Below, piece after piece: positions 17,745 through 27,956 of a stretch of DNA of 64,000 bases. Each line of letters opens with the position of its first letter. Position 1 is the stretch's first letter. The stretch lies in contig NZ_LGLW01000009.1 in assembly GCF_013620795.1 (NCBI RefSeq), positions 1-64,000 of the forward strand. The letters are read 5' to 3'. The notes beneath the pieces are model-generated. The model was not told the origin of the DNA. It searched no databases and was given only the letters and a program-made list of their open reading frames with translations. Position numbers and translations under genes: made by a program. The DNA comes from Pseudomonas sp. Q2-TVG4-2. GTDB taxonomy: Bacteria > Pseudomonadota > Gammaproteobacteria > Pseudomonadales > Pseudomonadaceae.

Positions 17745-19208
17745 ATGCCGCTCAACCATCCCCTGCTGTTCAAATCCCTTTGCTACGTAGACGGACAATG
17801 GGTTCACAGCCGTAGCGGCGCCAGCATCGCCGTGCAGAACCCCGCCACTCGAGCCGAAATCGCCCACGTGCCGATGCTCGAACGGGAGCAGATCATCGCC
17901 GCGGTGGATGCCGCCGAGCGTGCCTTCGTGAACTGGCGCAGGCAAAGCCTGGACGAGCGCGCAGTGCTGTTGCAGCGCTGGGCCGAGCTGATCCTGCAGC
18001 ATCAGGAAGACCTCGCTGCCATCCTCTGCGAGGAGCAGGGCAAGCCGCTCGCCGAGGCGCGGGGCGAGATCCGTTACGCCGCCAGTTTTATCCCCTGGTT
18101 CGCCGAGGAGGCCCGCCGTCTCTATGGCCGGACCATTCCGAGCCACATTGCCGATGCCGAACTGAGCACCCTGAGGGAGCCGGTTGGCGTTTGCGCCCTG
18201 CTTACCCCCTGGAACTTCCCCAGCGCGATGATCACTCGCAAGGCTGCGGCGGCGCTGGCGGCCGGTTGTACGGTGGTGGTCAAACCGGCGCACGAAACGC
18301 CCTATTCCGCCTTCGCCCTGGCCCAGCTCGCCGAGGAAGCGGGTCTGCCTGCCGGCGTGTTCAACGTGGTGCTTGGCGAACCGCAGATGGTCATGGAAAC
18401 CCTGGTGCAGGATTCGCGCGTGCGTTCGGTGAGTTTTACCGGTTCGACCCGGGTCGGCCGCTTGATACTGGCCGCCGCCGCGCCTGGCGTGAAGAAGGTG
18501 GCGCTGGAGCTGGGCGGCAATGCACCGATGATCGTCTGCGCCGATGCCGACCTCGATCATGCGGTGCAGGTGGCCATGGATGCCAAGTTCCAGACGTCCG
18601 GCCAGGACTGCTGCGCGGCCAATCGTATCCTCGTGCAGCGGCCGATTTATGACGCTTTCCTGGCACGCTTCGCCCGTGCCGTGCGGGAATTGCGCGTCGG
18701 TCCCGGCTTGGATGAGCGCAGCCAGATCGGCCCGTTGATGCACCAGGCAGCTTTCGAGGCCACCGCTGCGCGGGTTGCCGATGCACTGGAAAAGGGTGCC
18801 CGACTGTTGGTCGGCGGTGAGCCGCATGCGCTCGGCGGCTGGTTCTGGCAACCGACATTGCTGGCCGACGTCACGCCCGACATGCGCATCTACCGCGAGG
18901 AGAATTTCGCACCGATCGCCGGCGTGCTGCCGTTCGACAGCTTGGACGAGGCAGTCAGCATGGCCAACGATACCGAATACGGGCTGGCCGCCTACATCTG
19001 CTCGAACCGGCTGGACGTGGTCCACCCGCTCATCCGTCGGCTCGATCACGCGATGGTCGCGGTCAACGGCACCAAGTTCACCGGCCACCCGATCCCCTTC
19101 GGAGGCATGAAAGCCTCCGGCCTAGGCCGTGAAGGCGGCAGCGAAGGTTTCGAGCCCTTCGTCGAGACCAAGTACGTCTGCATCCATCACCAGGGCCAGC
19201 GTTACTGA
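17745..19208 (+). CDS. doeC: Aspartate-semialdehyde dehydrogenase of ectoine degradation
   Basis: A 487-residue NAD(P)-dependent aldehyde dehydrogenase of the succinate-semialdehyde dehydrogenase group. Catalytic residues are E255 (VALELGGNAP) and C289 (SGQDCCAANR); the cofactor motif FTGSTRVGR is present. In ectoine breakdown DoeC oxidises aspartate semialdehyde to aspartate. GGAG lies about 9 nt before the ATG. Without context it would be called a gabD-like SSADH; adjacency to doeD and the rest of the locus supports doeC. Confidence 0.87.
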   Translation: MPLNHPLLFKSLCYVDGQWVHSRSGASIAVQNPATRAEIAHVPMLEREQIIAAVDAAERAFVNWRRQSLDERAVLLQRWAELILQHQEDLAAILCEEQGKPLAEARGEIRYAASFIPWFAEEARRLYGRTIPSHIADAELSTLREPVGVCALLTPWNFPSAMITRKAAAALAAGCTVVVKPAHETPYSAFALAQLAEEAGLPAGVFNVVLGEPQMVMETLVQDSRVRSVSFTGSTRVGRLILAAAAPGVKKVALELGGNAPMIVCADADLDHAVQVAMDAKFQTSGQDCCAANRILVQRPIYDAFLARFARAVRELRVGPGLDERSQIGPLMHQAAFEATAARVADALEKGARLLVGGEPHALGGWFWQPTLLADVTPDMRIYREENFAPIAGVLPFDSLDEAVSMANDTEYGLAAYICSNRLDVVHPLIRRLDHAMVAVNGTKFTGHPIPFGGMKASGLGREGGSEGFEPFVETKYVCIHHQGQRY

Positions 19209-19313
19209 CGCAGCCGGCATTGATGAGCCGAAATATCACGCCCCCGCCGGGGCGGGTCGGGATGAGGGGGCAGCATTCCGAGCCCCATCCCATCACAGCA
19301 AACGGAGAAGCCC

Positions 19314-20693
19314 ATGAGCCATGACTACGACGTGCTATTCGCCCAGGACCGTGCCCACTTCATGCACCCGTCCACCCATGCCCATGACCACGCCAGCGGA
19401 GCGCTCAAGGGCCGCATTGTTACCGGCGCTTCGGGTATCCGCATCCGCGACCATGAAGGCCGCGAGTTCATCGACGCCTTTGCCGGTCTGTACTGCGTCA
19501 ATATCGGGTACGGTCGCACCGAGGTGGCCGAAGCGATCTACAAGCAGGCCACGGAGCTGGCCTACTACCACACCTATGTCGGTCACTCGACCGAGGCCAT
19601 CATCGAACTGTCGCAACGCATCATCGACTGGGCGCCAGAGGGCATGAAGAAGGTCTACTACGGGCTCTCCGGCTCGGACGCCAACGAGACCCAGATTAAG
19701 CTGGTGCGCTACTACAACAACGTGCTCGGCCGCCCGCAGAAAAAGAAGATCATCTCCCGCCAGCGTGGTTATCACGGCTCGGGAATCATGACCGGCAGCC
19801 TGACCGGCTTGCCCAGCTTCCATCAGCATTTCGATCTACCGCATGCGGACATCAAGCACGCCGCCTGCCCGCACTTCTACAAGGCGCCGGCCGGCATGGA
19901 CGAGGCTGCCTTTGTACGCCATTGCGAGGAGGATCTGGAGCAGCTGATTCAGCGGGAAGGTCCGGATACCGTGGCCGCCTTCATCGGCGAACCGGTGATG
20001 GGCACCGGTGGCATCATCGTCCCGCCCAAGGGCTACTGGGAGGCGATCCAGGCGGTGCTGGCAAGGTACGACATCCTCTTGATTGCCGACGAGGTGGTCT
20101 GCGCGTTTGGTCGTCTAGGCACGCCCATGGGCAGCCAGCTGTTCGGCATGAAGCCGGACCTGATCACGACCGCCAAGGGTCTGACCAGCGCCTACGCACC
20201 ACTCTCCGCAGTGATCGTCGGGGAAAAGGTTTGGGGCGTGATCGATGAAGCCTCGGCTCGAGACGGCGCCATGGGACACGGCTGGACTTATTCTGGGCAT
20301 CCCATCTGCGCCGCCGCAGCACTGGCGAATCTAAATATCCTGGAGCGAGAGAATATTCCGGGCAACGCCGCCGAGGTGGGCGCCTATCTCAACGCGCAGC
20401 TGCGCCAGGCGTTCGACAGCCACCCGCTGGTCGGTGAGGTGCGGGGTATCGGCATGCTCGCCGCCCTCGAGTTCATGGCCGACCGTGAGGCCCGCACGCC
20501 CTTCGATGCGGCGTTGAAGGTAGGGCCGCGCGTCTCGGCTGCTTGCCTGGAGCGCGGCATGATTGCGCGCGCCATGCCGCACGGTGACATCCTCGGCTTC
20601 GCCCCGCCGTTGGTGCTGACGCAGGCGGAGGCCGATCAGGTGGTCGAGATCGCCCGAAGTGCAGTGGACGCAGTGGCAGCCGAGGTGCTCTGA
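19314..20693 (+). CDS. doeD: Diaminobutyrate aminotransferase of ectoine degradation
   Basis: A 459-residue class III PLP aminotransferase. The PLP lysine is K288 (TTAKGLTSAY) and D259 of IADEVV contacts the cofactor. DoeD removes the gamma-amino group of L-2,4-diaminobutyrate to give aspartate semialdehyde, the DoeC substrate. It ends the ectoine cluster and is convergent with trkA with only 4 bp between stops and no visible terminator. Confidence 0.87.
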   Translation: MSHDYDVLFAQDRAHFMHPSTHAHDHASGALKGRIVTGASGIRIRDHEGREFIDAFAGLYCVNIGYGRTEVAEAIYKQATELAYYHTYVGHSTEAIIELSQRIIDWAPEGMKKVYYGLSGSDANETQIKLVRYYNNVLGRPQKKKIISRQRGYHGSGIMTGSLTGLPSFHQHFDLPHADIKHAACPHFYKAPAGMDEAAFVRHCEEDLEQLIQREGPDTVAAFIGEPVMGTGGIIVPPKGYWEAIQAVLARYDILLIADEVVCAFGRLGTPMGSQLFGMKPDLITTAKGLTSAYAPLSAVIVGEKVWGVIDEASARDGAMGHGWTYSGHPICAAAALANLNILERENIPGNAAEVGAYLNAQLRQAFDSHPLVGEVRGIGMLAALEFMADREARTPFDAALKVGPRVSAACLERGMIARAMPHGDILGFAPPLVLTQAEADQVVEIARSAVDAVAAEVL

Positions 20694-20697
20694 AACC

Positions 20698-22071
20698 TCA
20701 GAAGAAGGTCAGGCCAGCCTGGAACAGGCGCTCCACGTCGCGAATCTGCTTTTTGTCGACGAGGAACAGGATCACGTGATCGCCCGATTCGATGACTGTG
20801 TTGTCGTGGGCGATCAGCACCTGCTCGTCGCGAATCACTGCGCCGATGGTGGTGCCTGGCGGCAAGGCGATCTTGCCGATGGCGCGGCCGACGACCTTGC
20901 TCGAACGTGAATCGCCGTGGGCAATCACTTCGATGGCCTCCGCTGCACCGCGGCGCAGCGAGTGGGCGCTGACGATATCGCCGCGGCGCACATGGGTCAG
21001 CAGCGTACCGATAGTGGCCAGCTGCGGACTGATGGCGATATCGATCTCGCCGCCCTGAACCAGGTCGACGTAGGCCGGGTTGTTGATGATGCACATCACC
21101 TTCCGTGCGCCGAGGCGCTTGGCCAGCAGCGACGACATGATGTTGGCCTCGTCGTCATTGGTCAGCGCAAGGAAAACGTCAGCGTCGTTTATGTTCTCTT
21201 CCACCAGCAGGTCGCGATCCGAAGCGCTGCCCTGAAGAATGATGGTGCTGTCGAGGGTGTCCGAGAGGTAGCGGCAACGCGCCGGGTTCATCTCGATGAT
21301 CTTCACCTGATAGCGGCTTTCGATCGCTTCAGCGAGGCGCTCCCCGATGTGCCCGCCGCCGGCGATGACGATGCGTCGATAGGAATCGTCGAGTCGGCGC
21401 ATTTCGCTCATCACGGCGCGGATATGTCCACGCGCGGCGATGAAAAACACCTCGTCGTCGGCTTCTATCACCGTATCGCCTTGGGGCAGGATCGCCTGGT
21501 TGCGACGGAAAATCGCCGCTACGCGCGTATCGACGTTGGGCATGTGATTGCGCAGCTGGCGCAGCTCCTGGCCTACCAGCGGGCCGCCGTAATAGGCCCG
21601 TACCGCCACCAGCTGCGCCTTGCCCTCAGCGAAGTCGATGACCTGCAACGAGCCGGGGTGTTCGATCAGACGCTTGATGTAGTTGGTGACCACCTGCTCG
21701 GGGCTGATCAGCACGTCGACCGGGATCGCCTCGTTGCTGAACAGACCGGAGCGGGTCAGGTACGCCGACTCACGCACCCGAGCGATCTTGGTCGGGGTGT
21801 GGAATAGCGTGTACGCCACCTGGCAAGCGACCATATTGGTTTCGTCGCTGTTGGTCACCGCCACCAGCATGTCGGCGTCGTCCGCACCGGCCTGGCGCAG
21901 CACGGTGGGAAAGGAGCCGCGGCCGACCACGGTGCGAATGTCCAGGCGATCGCCCAGGTCGCGCAGGCGATCTGGGTCGGTGTCTACCACGGTGATATCG
22001 TTGGCTTCGCTCGCGAGGTTTTCGGCGAGCGTACCGCCCACCTGCCCTGCACCGAGAATAATGATCTTCAC
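20698..22071 (-). CDS. trkA: Trk system potassium uptake protein TrkA
   Basis: A 457-residue peripheral membrane protein that binds NAD(H) and gates the TrkH/TrkG potassium channel. It is a tandem of TrkA-N (RCK) and TrkA-C domains: Rossmann motifs [13 protein letters not shown] near residue 7 and [15 protein letters not shown] near 238. The start is a GTG at 22071 with AGGAGTG 8 nt upstream. It follows rsmB-fmt-def in the usual Pseudomonas order. Potassium uptake and ectoine import are both osmotic responses, but the adjacency is probably an accident of insertion. Confidence 0.97.
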   Translation of the reverse strand: MKIIILGAGQVGGTLAENLASEANDITVVDTDPDRLRDLGDRLDIRTVVGRGSFPTVLRQAGADDADMLVAVTNSDETNMVACQVAYTLFHTPTKIARVRESAYLTRSGLFSNEAIPVDVLISPEQVVTNYIKRLIEHPGSLQVIDFAEGKAQLVAVRAYYGGPLVGQELRQLRNHMPNVDTRVAAIFRRNQAILPQGDTVIEADDEVFFIAARGHIRAVMSEMRRLDDSYRRIVIAGGGHIGERLAEAIESRYQVKIIEMNPARCRYLSDTLDSTIILQGSASDRDLLVEENINDADVFLALTNDDEANIMSSLLAKRLGARKVMCIINNPAYVDLVQGGEIDIAISPQLATIGTLLTHVRRGDIVSAHSLRRGAAEAIEVIAHGDSRSSKVVGRAIGKIALPPGTTIGAVIRDEQVLIAHDNTVIESGDHVILFLVDKKQIRDVERLFQAGLTFF

Positions 22072-22137
22072 GCGATCACTCCTGAAAGGCGGCTGGTGGC
22101 CGCCGCATCCATGATTGAACGAGGCATCGTGCCTGGC

Positions 22138-23463
22138 TCATTGCGAATTCTGGCCGTTGGGTTGGGCCGCGATTTTCATCAGTTTGGCGTAGTAGAAGCC
22201 ATCGTGGCCGTCTTCCTGCGGCAGCAACTGACGACCATGTGACTGTTCGATACCGAATCCGCTCGGCAGATCCAGCTCACGTGCACCGGGCATGCGCGCC
22301 AGGAAGGCCTCGATCACGTCGCGGTTCTCGATCGGCAACACGGAACAGGTGGCGTAGAGCAGCACGCCACCGACCGCCAGCGTCGGCCAGAGCGCATCGA
22401 GCATCTCTCCCTGCAGGGCTGCCAGCGGCGCGATGTCGTCGGCCTGGCGGGCCAGCTTGATGTCCGGGTGGCGGCGAATCACGCCGGTCGCCGAACAGGG
22501 GGCGTCGAGCAGAATGCGCTGGAACGGCTGCCCGTCCCACCACCGGTCGGTGGCGCGTGCGTCGGCAGCTACCAGCGTCGCCTGCAGCTGCAGACGGTCG
22601 AGGTTTTCCTGCACGCGCTGCAGCCGCTTGGGCTCCAGGTCCAGCGCGACGACGCTTTGAAGGTTCGGCTCGCGCTCGAGGATGTGGCAGGTCTTGCCGC
22701 CAGGCGCACAGCAGGCATCCAGTACGTGTTGACCCGGCGCCAAATCCAGCAGTCCGGCGGCCAGCTGCGCCGCTTCGTCCTGCACACTGACGCGGCCTTC
22801 GGCAAAACCTGGCAACTGGTTGACATCGCAGGCCGCGGCCAGACGGATGCCATCTTCGCTGTGGCTGCAGGGGAAGGCTTCGACGCCGGCAACCTGCAGT
22901 TCGCCAAGATAGTCATCGCGCTCGACCTGGCGATGATTGACCCGCAGCATCATCGGCGGATGTAGGTTGTTCGCCGTACAGATCGCCTGCCAGTGCTCCG
23001 GCCAGTGCGCCTTCAAGGATTTCTGCAGCCAACGCGGATGAGCGAAACGGATCACCGGGTCGTGCTCCAGTTCAGCGAACAGTGCCTCACCGTCACGCTG
23101 CGCGTTACGCAGCACGGCGTTGAGTAGACCCTTGGCCCAAGGCTTCTTCAATTTTTGTGCACAGCCGACGGTTTCGCCAATGGCGGCGTGCGGCGGTATG
23201 CGGGTATAGAACAGCTGGTAGAGACCGACCAGCAGCAAGGCTTCGACATCTCGGTCGGCGGCCTTGAAAGGCTTCTGCAACAAACGCTCGGCAAGGCCAG
23301 CCAAGCGCGGCTGCCAGCGGGCGGTGCCGAACGCCAGTTCTTGCGTCAGGCCGCGGTCGCGAGCATCGACCTTGCTTAATACCTCGGGCAGGCTGCTGTT
23401 CAGCGAGGCTTTGCCGGACAGCACCACGCCCAGTGCGCGGGCGGCGGCGAGGCGCGGGTTCAT
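22138..23463 (-). CDS. rsmB: 16S rRNA (cytosine-967-C5)-methyltransferase
   Basis: A 441-residue enzyme that methylates C967 of 16S rRNA. An N-terminal NusB-like domain (1-140) precedes the SAM-dependent domain, with [10 protein letters not shown] (motif I) and the two conserved cysteine motifs DAPCSATG and ATCSVLP. The start [11 protein letters not shown] at 23463 overlaps the fmt stop as ATGA; another ATG at 23469 adds two residues and has a weak AAGG box. Part of the def-fmt-rsmB-trkA run. Confidence 0.96.
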   Translation of the reverse strand: MNPRLAAARALGVVLSGKASLNSSLPEVLSKVDARDRGLTQELAFGTARWQPRLAGLAERLLQKPFKAADRDVEALLLVGLYQLFYTRIPPHAAIGETVGCAQKLKKPWAKGLLNAVLRNAQRDGEALFAELEHDPVIRFAHPRWLQKSLKAHWPEHWQAICTANNLHPPMMLRVNHRQVERDDYLGELQVAGVEAFPCSHSEDGIRLAAACDVNQLPGFAEGRVSVQDEAAQLAAGLLDLAPGQHVLDACCAPGGKTCHILEREPNLQSVVALDLEPKRLQRVQENLDRLQLQATLVAADARATDRWWDGQPFQRILLDAPCSATGVIRRHPDIKLARQADDIAPLAALQGEMLDALWPTLAVGGVLLYATCSVLPIENRDVIEAFLARMPGARELDLPSGFGIEQSHGRQLLPQEDGHDGFYYAKLMKIAAQPNGQNSQ

Positions 23464-24398
23464 CGACATTGTTGGAATACCTTGCCAGGCGTGAATTGCT
23501 CACGTCGGCTGTTGTACAGATCGCTGAAATTCAACGGCTTGCCGTTCGGCAACTGCAGGCGCGTAAGCAGCAGCGAGCCCGTGCCGCACGCTACATGCAG
23601 ACCGTCCTTACCAGCGTCGAGTATCTGGCCGGGCGCGCCTTGCCCTGCAGCTGGTCGCGTTGCGTGGATTTTCACCGCGGCCTCATCCAACTGGCTGTGG
23701 CAGATCGGCCAGGGGTGAAAGGCGCGCACCAGGCGCTCGAGTTCGATGGCCGGGCGGCTCCAGTCGATGCGTGCCTCGTCCTTGTTCAGTTTGTGCGCGT
23801 AGGTAGCCTGGCTATCGTCCTGAACCTCGCCGACGAGCGTGCCGGCTTCGAGCGCGGCGACGGCTTCAACCACCGCATTCGAGCCGAGCTCGGCGAGTCG
23901 ATCATGCAGACTGCCACCGGTGTCGTCGTCGGCGATGGGCGTGCTGACCTTGAGTAGCATCGGCCCGGTATCCAGGCCGGCTTCCATCTGCATCACGGTC
24001 ACCCCGGATTCGGCATCGCCCGCTTCGATCGCGCGCTGAATCGGCGCGGCACCACGCCAGCGTGGCAACAGCGACGCGTGGCTGTTGATGCAGCCCAGGC
24101 AAGGCAGATCCAGCACCGCCTGCGGCAGGATCAAGCCGTAGGCGACCACTACCATCAGGTCGGCCTGCAGCGCTGCCAGCTCGGTCTGGGCTGCAGGGTC
24201 GCGTAGCGTCTGCGGCTGGTACACAGGAATCCCGTGCTGCAGTGCGAGCTGCTTGACCGGGCTGGGCATGAGCTTATGCCCGCGCCCGGCAGGGCGATCC
24301 GGCTGGGTGTAGACCGCGACCACATCACGCTTGGCGTCGAGCAGGGCTTGCAGATGCTGAGCGGCGAATTCCGGAGTACCGGCGAAAACGATGCGCAT
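23460..24398 (-). CDS. fmt: Methionyl-tRNA formyltransferase
   Basis: A 312-residue cytoplasmic enzyme that formylates initiator Met-tRNA using 10-formyltetrahydrofolate. The start [13 protein letters not shown] and the folate-site motif [18 protein letters not shown] are diagnostic; a C-terminal OB-like domain follows. It lies between def and rsmB as in most gammaproteobacteria. A terminator-like hairpin (24412-24441) sits between def and fmt, so fmt may need its own promoter or read-through. No clear Shine-Dalgarno box is seen before the ATG. Confidence 0.97.
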   Translation of the reverse strand: MRIVFAGTPEFAAQHLQALLDAKRDVVAVYTQPDRPAGRGHKLMPSPVKQLALQHGIPVYQPQTLRDPAAQTELAALQADLMVVVAYGLILPQAVLDLPCLGCINSHASLLPRWRGAAPIQRAIEAGDAESGVTVMQMEAGLDTGPMLLKVSTPIADDDTGGSLHDRLAELGSNAVVEAVAALEAGTLVGEVQDDSQATYAHKLNKDEARIDWSRPAIELERLVRAFHPWPICHSQLDEAAVKIHATRPAAGQGAPGQILDAGKDGLHVACGTGSLLLTRLQLPNGKPLNFSDLYNSRREQFTPGKVFQQCR

Positions 24399-24411
24399 GG
24401 AAAGGACTCGT

Positions 24412-24441
24412 CAATAAAAAGGCTTGCTGCTGCAAGCCTTT
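24412..24441 (-). terminator. Rho-independent terminator between def and fmt
   Basis: On the minus strand a 10-bp stem (24418-24427 with 24432-24441, loop of 4) is followed by TTTTTATT. It comes right after the def stop and before the fmt start, so it should reduce transcription into fmt-rsmB-trkA. Confidence 0.8.
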
Positions 24442-24450
24442 GGGTCGGAA

Positions 24451-24957
24451 TCAAGCCTGCTGACGGTGAAGCTTTTCTAGCTTCTTCTTGATCCGGTCGC
24501 GCTTGAGGTTGGACAGATAGTCAACGAACAGCTTTCCGTTGAGGTGATCGCACTCATGCTGGATGCAGACCGCGAGCAGGCCTTCGGCGATCAGCTCGTA
24601 GGGCTGGCCATCGCGGTCCAGCGCCTTGACCTTGACCTTCTGCGGCCGGTCAACGTTCTCGTAAAAGCCGGGCACCGACAGGCATCCTTCCTGGTACTGC
24701 TCCATCTCGTCGGTCAGAAACTCGAACTCAGGATTGATGAAAACACGGGGCTCGGATTTGTCCTCGGACAGATCCATCACCACCACGCGCTTGTGCACAT
24801 TGACCTGCGTCGCGGCCAGGCCGATGCCAGGGGCGTCGTACATGGTCTCGAACATGTTGTCGATCAGCTGGCGTATGCCGTCATCGACCACGTCCACCGG
24901 TTTAGCGATGGTGCGCAGGCGCGGATCGGGAAATTCTAGGATGTTCAGGATTGCCAT
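24451..24957 (-). CDS. def: Peptide deformylase
   Basis: A 168-residue metallo-hydrolase that removes the formyl group from nascent peptides. All three family motifs are present: GIGLAATQV (45-53), EGCLSVPG (90-97, metal ligand C92) and HECDH (134-138). The ATG is at 24957. It is divergent from the LysM gene, with the promoter region in 24958-25105; the order def-fmt-rsmB-trkA is the usual one. Confidence 0.98.
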   Translation of the reverse strand: MAILNILEFPDPRLRTIAKPVDVVDDGIRQLIDNMFETMYDAPGIGLAATQVNVHKRVVVMDLSEDKSEPRVFINPEFEFLTDEMEQYQEGCLSVPGFYENVDRPQKVKVKALDRDGQPYELIAEGLLAVCIQHECDHLNGKLFVDYLSNLKRDRIKKKLEKLHRQQA

Positions 24958-25105
24958 ATGCGTTTGTGATGCACTTATGGAATAAAGTCAAAAGCCGCTG
25001 CTAAGATGCCGAGCAGCTTGTAAACGGCTTAACGCCGCTTTCCACAAGGGTTTCTGCGGCGCTAGGGCGCTTTACGTGAAAGCACATCATAAAGGGATTC
25101 ACCAC

Positions 25106-26131
25106 ATGAGGAAATCACTACTCGCCCTGCTCCTGGTGGCGGTTGGCGGCATGGCACAGGCCGCTGTGCAGCTCAAGGATGATCATCCGGAGCAGTACAC
25201 CGTAGTGAAAGGCGACACACTCTGGGACATTTCCGGTCGCTTCCTCAGCGAGCCTTGGAAATGGCCGGAGCTCTGGCACGCCAACCCCCAGGTCGAAAAC
25301 CCGCACCTGATCTATCCCGGCGACAATCTGAGCCTGGTCTATGTCGACGGCCAGCCACGCGTCATGCTCAGCCGCGGCGCATCGCGCGGAACCATCAAGC
25401 TATCACCTACCGTCCGCACCACCCCCATGGCCGAGGCCATCAGCACCATCCCGCTGGAAGCGATCAACAGCTTCCTGCTGAGCAACCGAATCGTCGACAG
25501 CGCCGCTGAATTCGAAGCCGCGCCCTACATCGTTGCCGGCAATGCCGAGCGCGTCATCAGCGGATCCGGCGACCGTGTCTACGGACGTGGCGAATTCCAG
25601 GACGGCATCGGCGTCTACGGCATCTTCCGTCAGGGCAAGACTTACATGGACCCCGAAACCCAGGAGTTCCTGGGCATCAACGCCGACGACGTGGGTACCG
25701 CCGAACTACTCGACATGGAAGGCGATATCGCCACCATGATGCTCACGCGGGTCACCCAGGAAGCGCGTATCGGCGATCGCATGTTCCCCAGCGAGGAGCG
25801 CGCGGTGAACTCGACCTTCATGCCGAGCGAGCCGGAAGGCGAAGTCAACGGCGTGATCCTCGACGTGCCGCGTGGCGTGACCCAGATCGGCCAGTTCGAT
25901 GTGGTCACCCTGAACAAGGGCGCACGCGACGGGCTGAGCATCGGCAACGTGCTGGCTGTGTACAAGACCGGCGAAACCGTCCGCGACCGGGTGACGGGTG
26001 AAAACGTCAAGATTCCTGACGAGCGTTCGGGACTGCTGATGGTGTTCCGTACCTACGACAAGCTCAGCTACGGTCTGGTGCTGCAAGCCACCCGCTCGCT
26101 GGCGGTGATGGACAAGGTCCGCAATCCCTGA
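25106..26131 (+). CDS. LysM-domain exported protein
   Basis: A 341-residue exported protein. A signal peptide covers residues 1-20 (MRKSLLALLL..., ending AQA). A LysM domain (about 29-80, YTVVKGDTLWDI start) should bind peptidoglycan. The remaining 250 residues form no domain I can name, and no catalytic hydrolase motif is seen. The ATG at 25106 has an AAGGGA box; an upstream in-frame start at 25076 would break the signal peptide. It precedes dprA, as in Pseudomonas, but a strong terminator separates them. Confidence 0.88.
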   Translation: MRKSLLALLLVAVGGMAQAAVQLKDDHPEQYTVVKGDTLWDISGRFLSEPWKWPELWHANPQVENPHLIYPGDNLSLVYVDGQPRVMLSRGASRGTIKLSPTVRTTPMAEAISTIPLEAINSFLLSNRIVDSAAEFEAAPYIVAGNAERVISGSGDRVYGRGEFQDGIGVYGIFRQGKTYMDPETQEFLGINADDVGTAELLDMEGDIATMMLTRVTQEARIGDRMFPSEERAVNSTFMPSEPEGEVNGVILDVPRGVTQIGQFDVVTLNKGARDGLSIGNVLAVYKTGETVRDRVTGENVKIPDERSGLLMVFRTYDKLSYGLVLQATRSLAVMDKVRNP

Positions 26132-26139
26132 GTTACCCG

Positions 26140-26164
26140 AGCCCCGCAAATGCGGGGCTTTTTT
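26140..26164 (+). terminator. Rho-independent terminator after the LysM gene
   Basis: AGCCCCGC (26140-26147) pairs with GCGGGGCT (26152-26159), loop AAAT, followed by six T. Clear intrinsic terminator 8 bp after the stop codon. Confidence 0.95.
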
Positions 26165-26216
26165 CTGCTGATACCACCGCATGGATGCGGTGCGACGAGA
26201 CAAGGAATGTTCACTC

Positions 26217-27308
26217 ATGCCTGCGATTTCCCCTGCCGAACTGGAAGCCCGCCTGCGGCTGCATCTGCTGCCAGAGCTTGGTCCGCGGCGTCTGCACAAA
26301 TTGCTCAGTGCCTTCCCGGATGCCGCCTCTGCGCTCAGCGCCCCGGCCGCCGCCTGGCGCGTACTGGGGCTGCCAGCCAGTTGCGCCGAACCCAGACGTA
26401 GCTCGGCAATACGCGAGCGTGCCGCCCTGGCGCTGACCTGGCTGGAACAACCAGGCCATCAGCTACTGATGTGGGACGATCCCGGCTACCCAGCCTTGCT
26501 GGCGGAACTGCCGGATGCCCCGCCGCTGTTGTTCGTCGAAGGTGACCCGAGCCTGCTGGAGCGGCCGCAGCTGGCCATGGTCGGTAGCCGTCGCGCCTCG
26601 CGTCCGGGCCTGGACAATGCCATGGCCTTTGCGCGGAGCCTCGCCGCGGGCGGTTTCGTGATCACAAGCGGTCTGGCCCTTGGCATAGACGGAGCGGCGC
26701 ACCAGGGTGCGCTGGATGTCAACGGCAAGACCATCGCCGTGCTGGGTACTGGCCTGCAGCAGCTTTATCCACGGCGCCACCTCGGCCTCGCCGCGCGCAT
26801 TGTCGAAGGCGGCGGCGCGCTGGTATCCGAGCTGCCGCTGGATTGCGCACCGCATGCGTCTAACTTCCCACGTCGCAACCGCATCATCAGCGGGCTTGCA
26901 CTGGGTGTGCTGGTGGTCGAAGCGAGCCCCTCAAGCGGTTCGCTGATTACCGCCCGGCTTGCTGCAGAACAGGGCCGCGAGGTCTACGCCATACCCGGTT
27001 CGATTCATCATCCCGGCGCACGCGGCTGCCATCAGCTGATTCGGCAGGGGGCGGCGCTGGTGGAAGGCGTCGACGACATTCTCCAGGCATTGCAGGGCTG
27101 GCATCGATCCTCGCTAACCGTTCAGCTGCCACCAGAGCGGCCGACTCACCCCCTGCTCGTTCAGCTGCATGCCGCACCGATGACCAGTGAGACGCTCGCC
27201 GCTGCATTGACGCAGCCCCTGGCACAGGTACTGGCGGAGCTGACCGAGCTGGAAATCGAGGGCCTGGTCGCCTGCGAGAACGGCCTATGGGTTGCGCGAG
27301 CCGGCTGA
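26217..27308 (+). CDS. dprA: DNA processing protein DprA
   Basis: A 363-residue DprA/Smf protein that loads RecA on incoming single-stranded DNA during natural transformation, a process well documented in P. stutzeri. The Rossmann-like core shows VGSRRASRPG, SGLALGIDGAAHQGAL and NFPRRNRIISGL; a C-terminal winged-helix (about 300-360) is present. The ATG at 26217 is preceded by AAGGAATG; a 36-bp longer frame from 26181 is less likely. tsaC follows 61 bp later. Confidence 0.95.
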   Translation: MPAISPAELEARLRLHLLPELGPRRLHKLLSAFPDAASALSAPAAAWRVLGLPASCAEPRRSSAIRERAALALTWLEQPGHQLLMWDDPGYPALLAELPDAPPLLFVEGDPSLLERPQLAMVGSRRASRPGLDNAMAFARSLAAGGFVITSGLALGIDGAAHQGALDVNGKTIAVLGTGLQQLYPRRHLGLAARIVEGGGALVSELPLDCAPHASNFPRRNRIISGLALGVLVVEASPSSGSLITARLAAEQGREVYAIPGSIHHPGARGCHQLIRQGAALVEGVDDILQALQGWHRSSLTVQLPPERPTHPLLVQLHAAPMTSETLAAALTQPLAQVLAELTELEIEGLVACENGLWVARAG

Positions 27309-27369
27309 GCGCAGCTGTGCAGCCTCATGCGCTTGGGTAAACTGCGCCGATTAGTCAGCGGAGGTGGTG

Positions 27370-27927
27370 ATGGTCGGTAACTGGCGTGTGCAGCAGGCGG
27401 CCCGTGTGGTCAGGAACGGTGGGGTCATCGCCTATCCGACTGAAGCGGTCTGGGGGCTCGGCTGTGATCCGTGGGACAGCGATGCGGTGCATCGATTGCT
27501 GGCGCTAAAGGAGCGGCCGGTGGAAAAAGGCCTGATCCTGGTAGCCGATTGCGTGGAGCAATTCGAGTTTCTTCTGGAGGATCTGCCCGAGCCCTGGCTC
27601 GATCGTCTGGCGGGGACCTGGCCGGGTCCCAATACCTGGCTGGTGCCGCATCGCCAGCGGCTGCCTGAGTGGATCACCGGCAAGCACGACAGCGTGGCCC
27701 TGCGGGTCAGCGATCATCCCCTGGTCGCCCGGCTGTGCGCACTGACCGGCCCGCTGGTGTCCACTTCGGCGAACCCCGCCGGCAGGCCTTCGGCGCGTTC
27801 ACGTTTGCGCGTCGAGCAGTATTTCCCGGGCCAGCTCGATGGAGTGCTTGGCGGCCGCCTGGGCGGGCGACGCAACCCCAGCACCATCCGGGATCTGTGT
27901 AGCGGCGAGGTCATTCGGCCGTCCTGA
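27370..27927 (+). CDS. tsaC: Threonylcarbamoyl-AMP synthase
   Basis: A 185-residue YrdC/Sua5-family enzyme that makes threonylcarbamoyl-AMP from threonine, bicarbonate and ATP for t6A37 modification of tRNAs. [14 protein letters not shown] near residue 20 and [12 protein letters not shown] and [12 protein letters not shown] later are the conserved strands. GGAGGTG directly upstream selects the ATG at 27370 over two upstream GTG codons. Also known as rimN/yrdC. Convergent with qor. Confidence 0.95.
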   Translation: MVGNWRVQQAARVVRNGGVIAYPTEAVWGLGCDPWDSDAVHRLLALKERPVEKGLILVADCVEQFEFLLEDLPEPWLDRLAGTWPGPNTWLVPHRQRLPEWITGKHDSVALRVSDHPLVARLCALTGPLVSTSANPAGRPSARSRLRVEQYFPGQLDGVLGGRLGGRRNPSTIRDLCSGEVIRPS

Positions 27928-27956
27928 TGGCAGACAGGACGGCTTTGACGTCTGCG

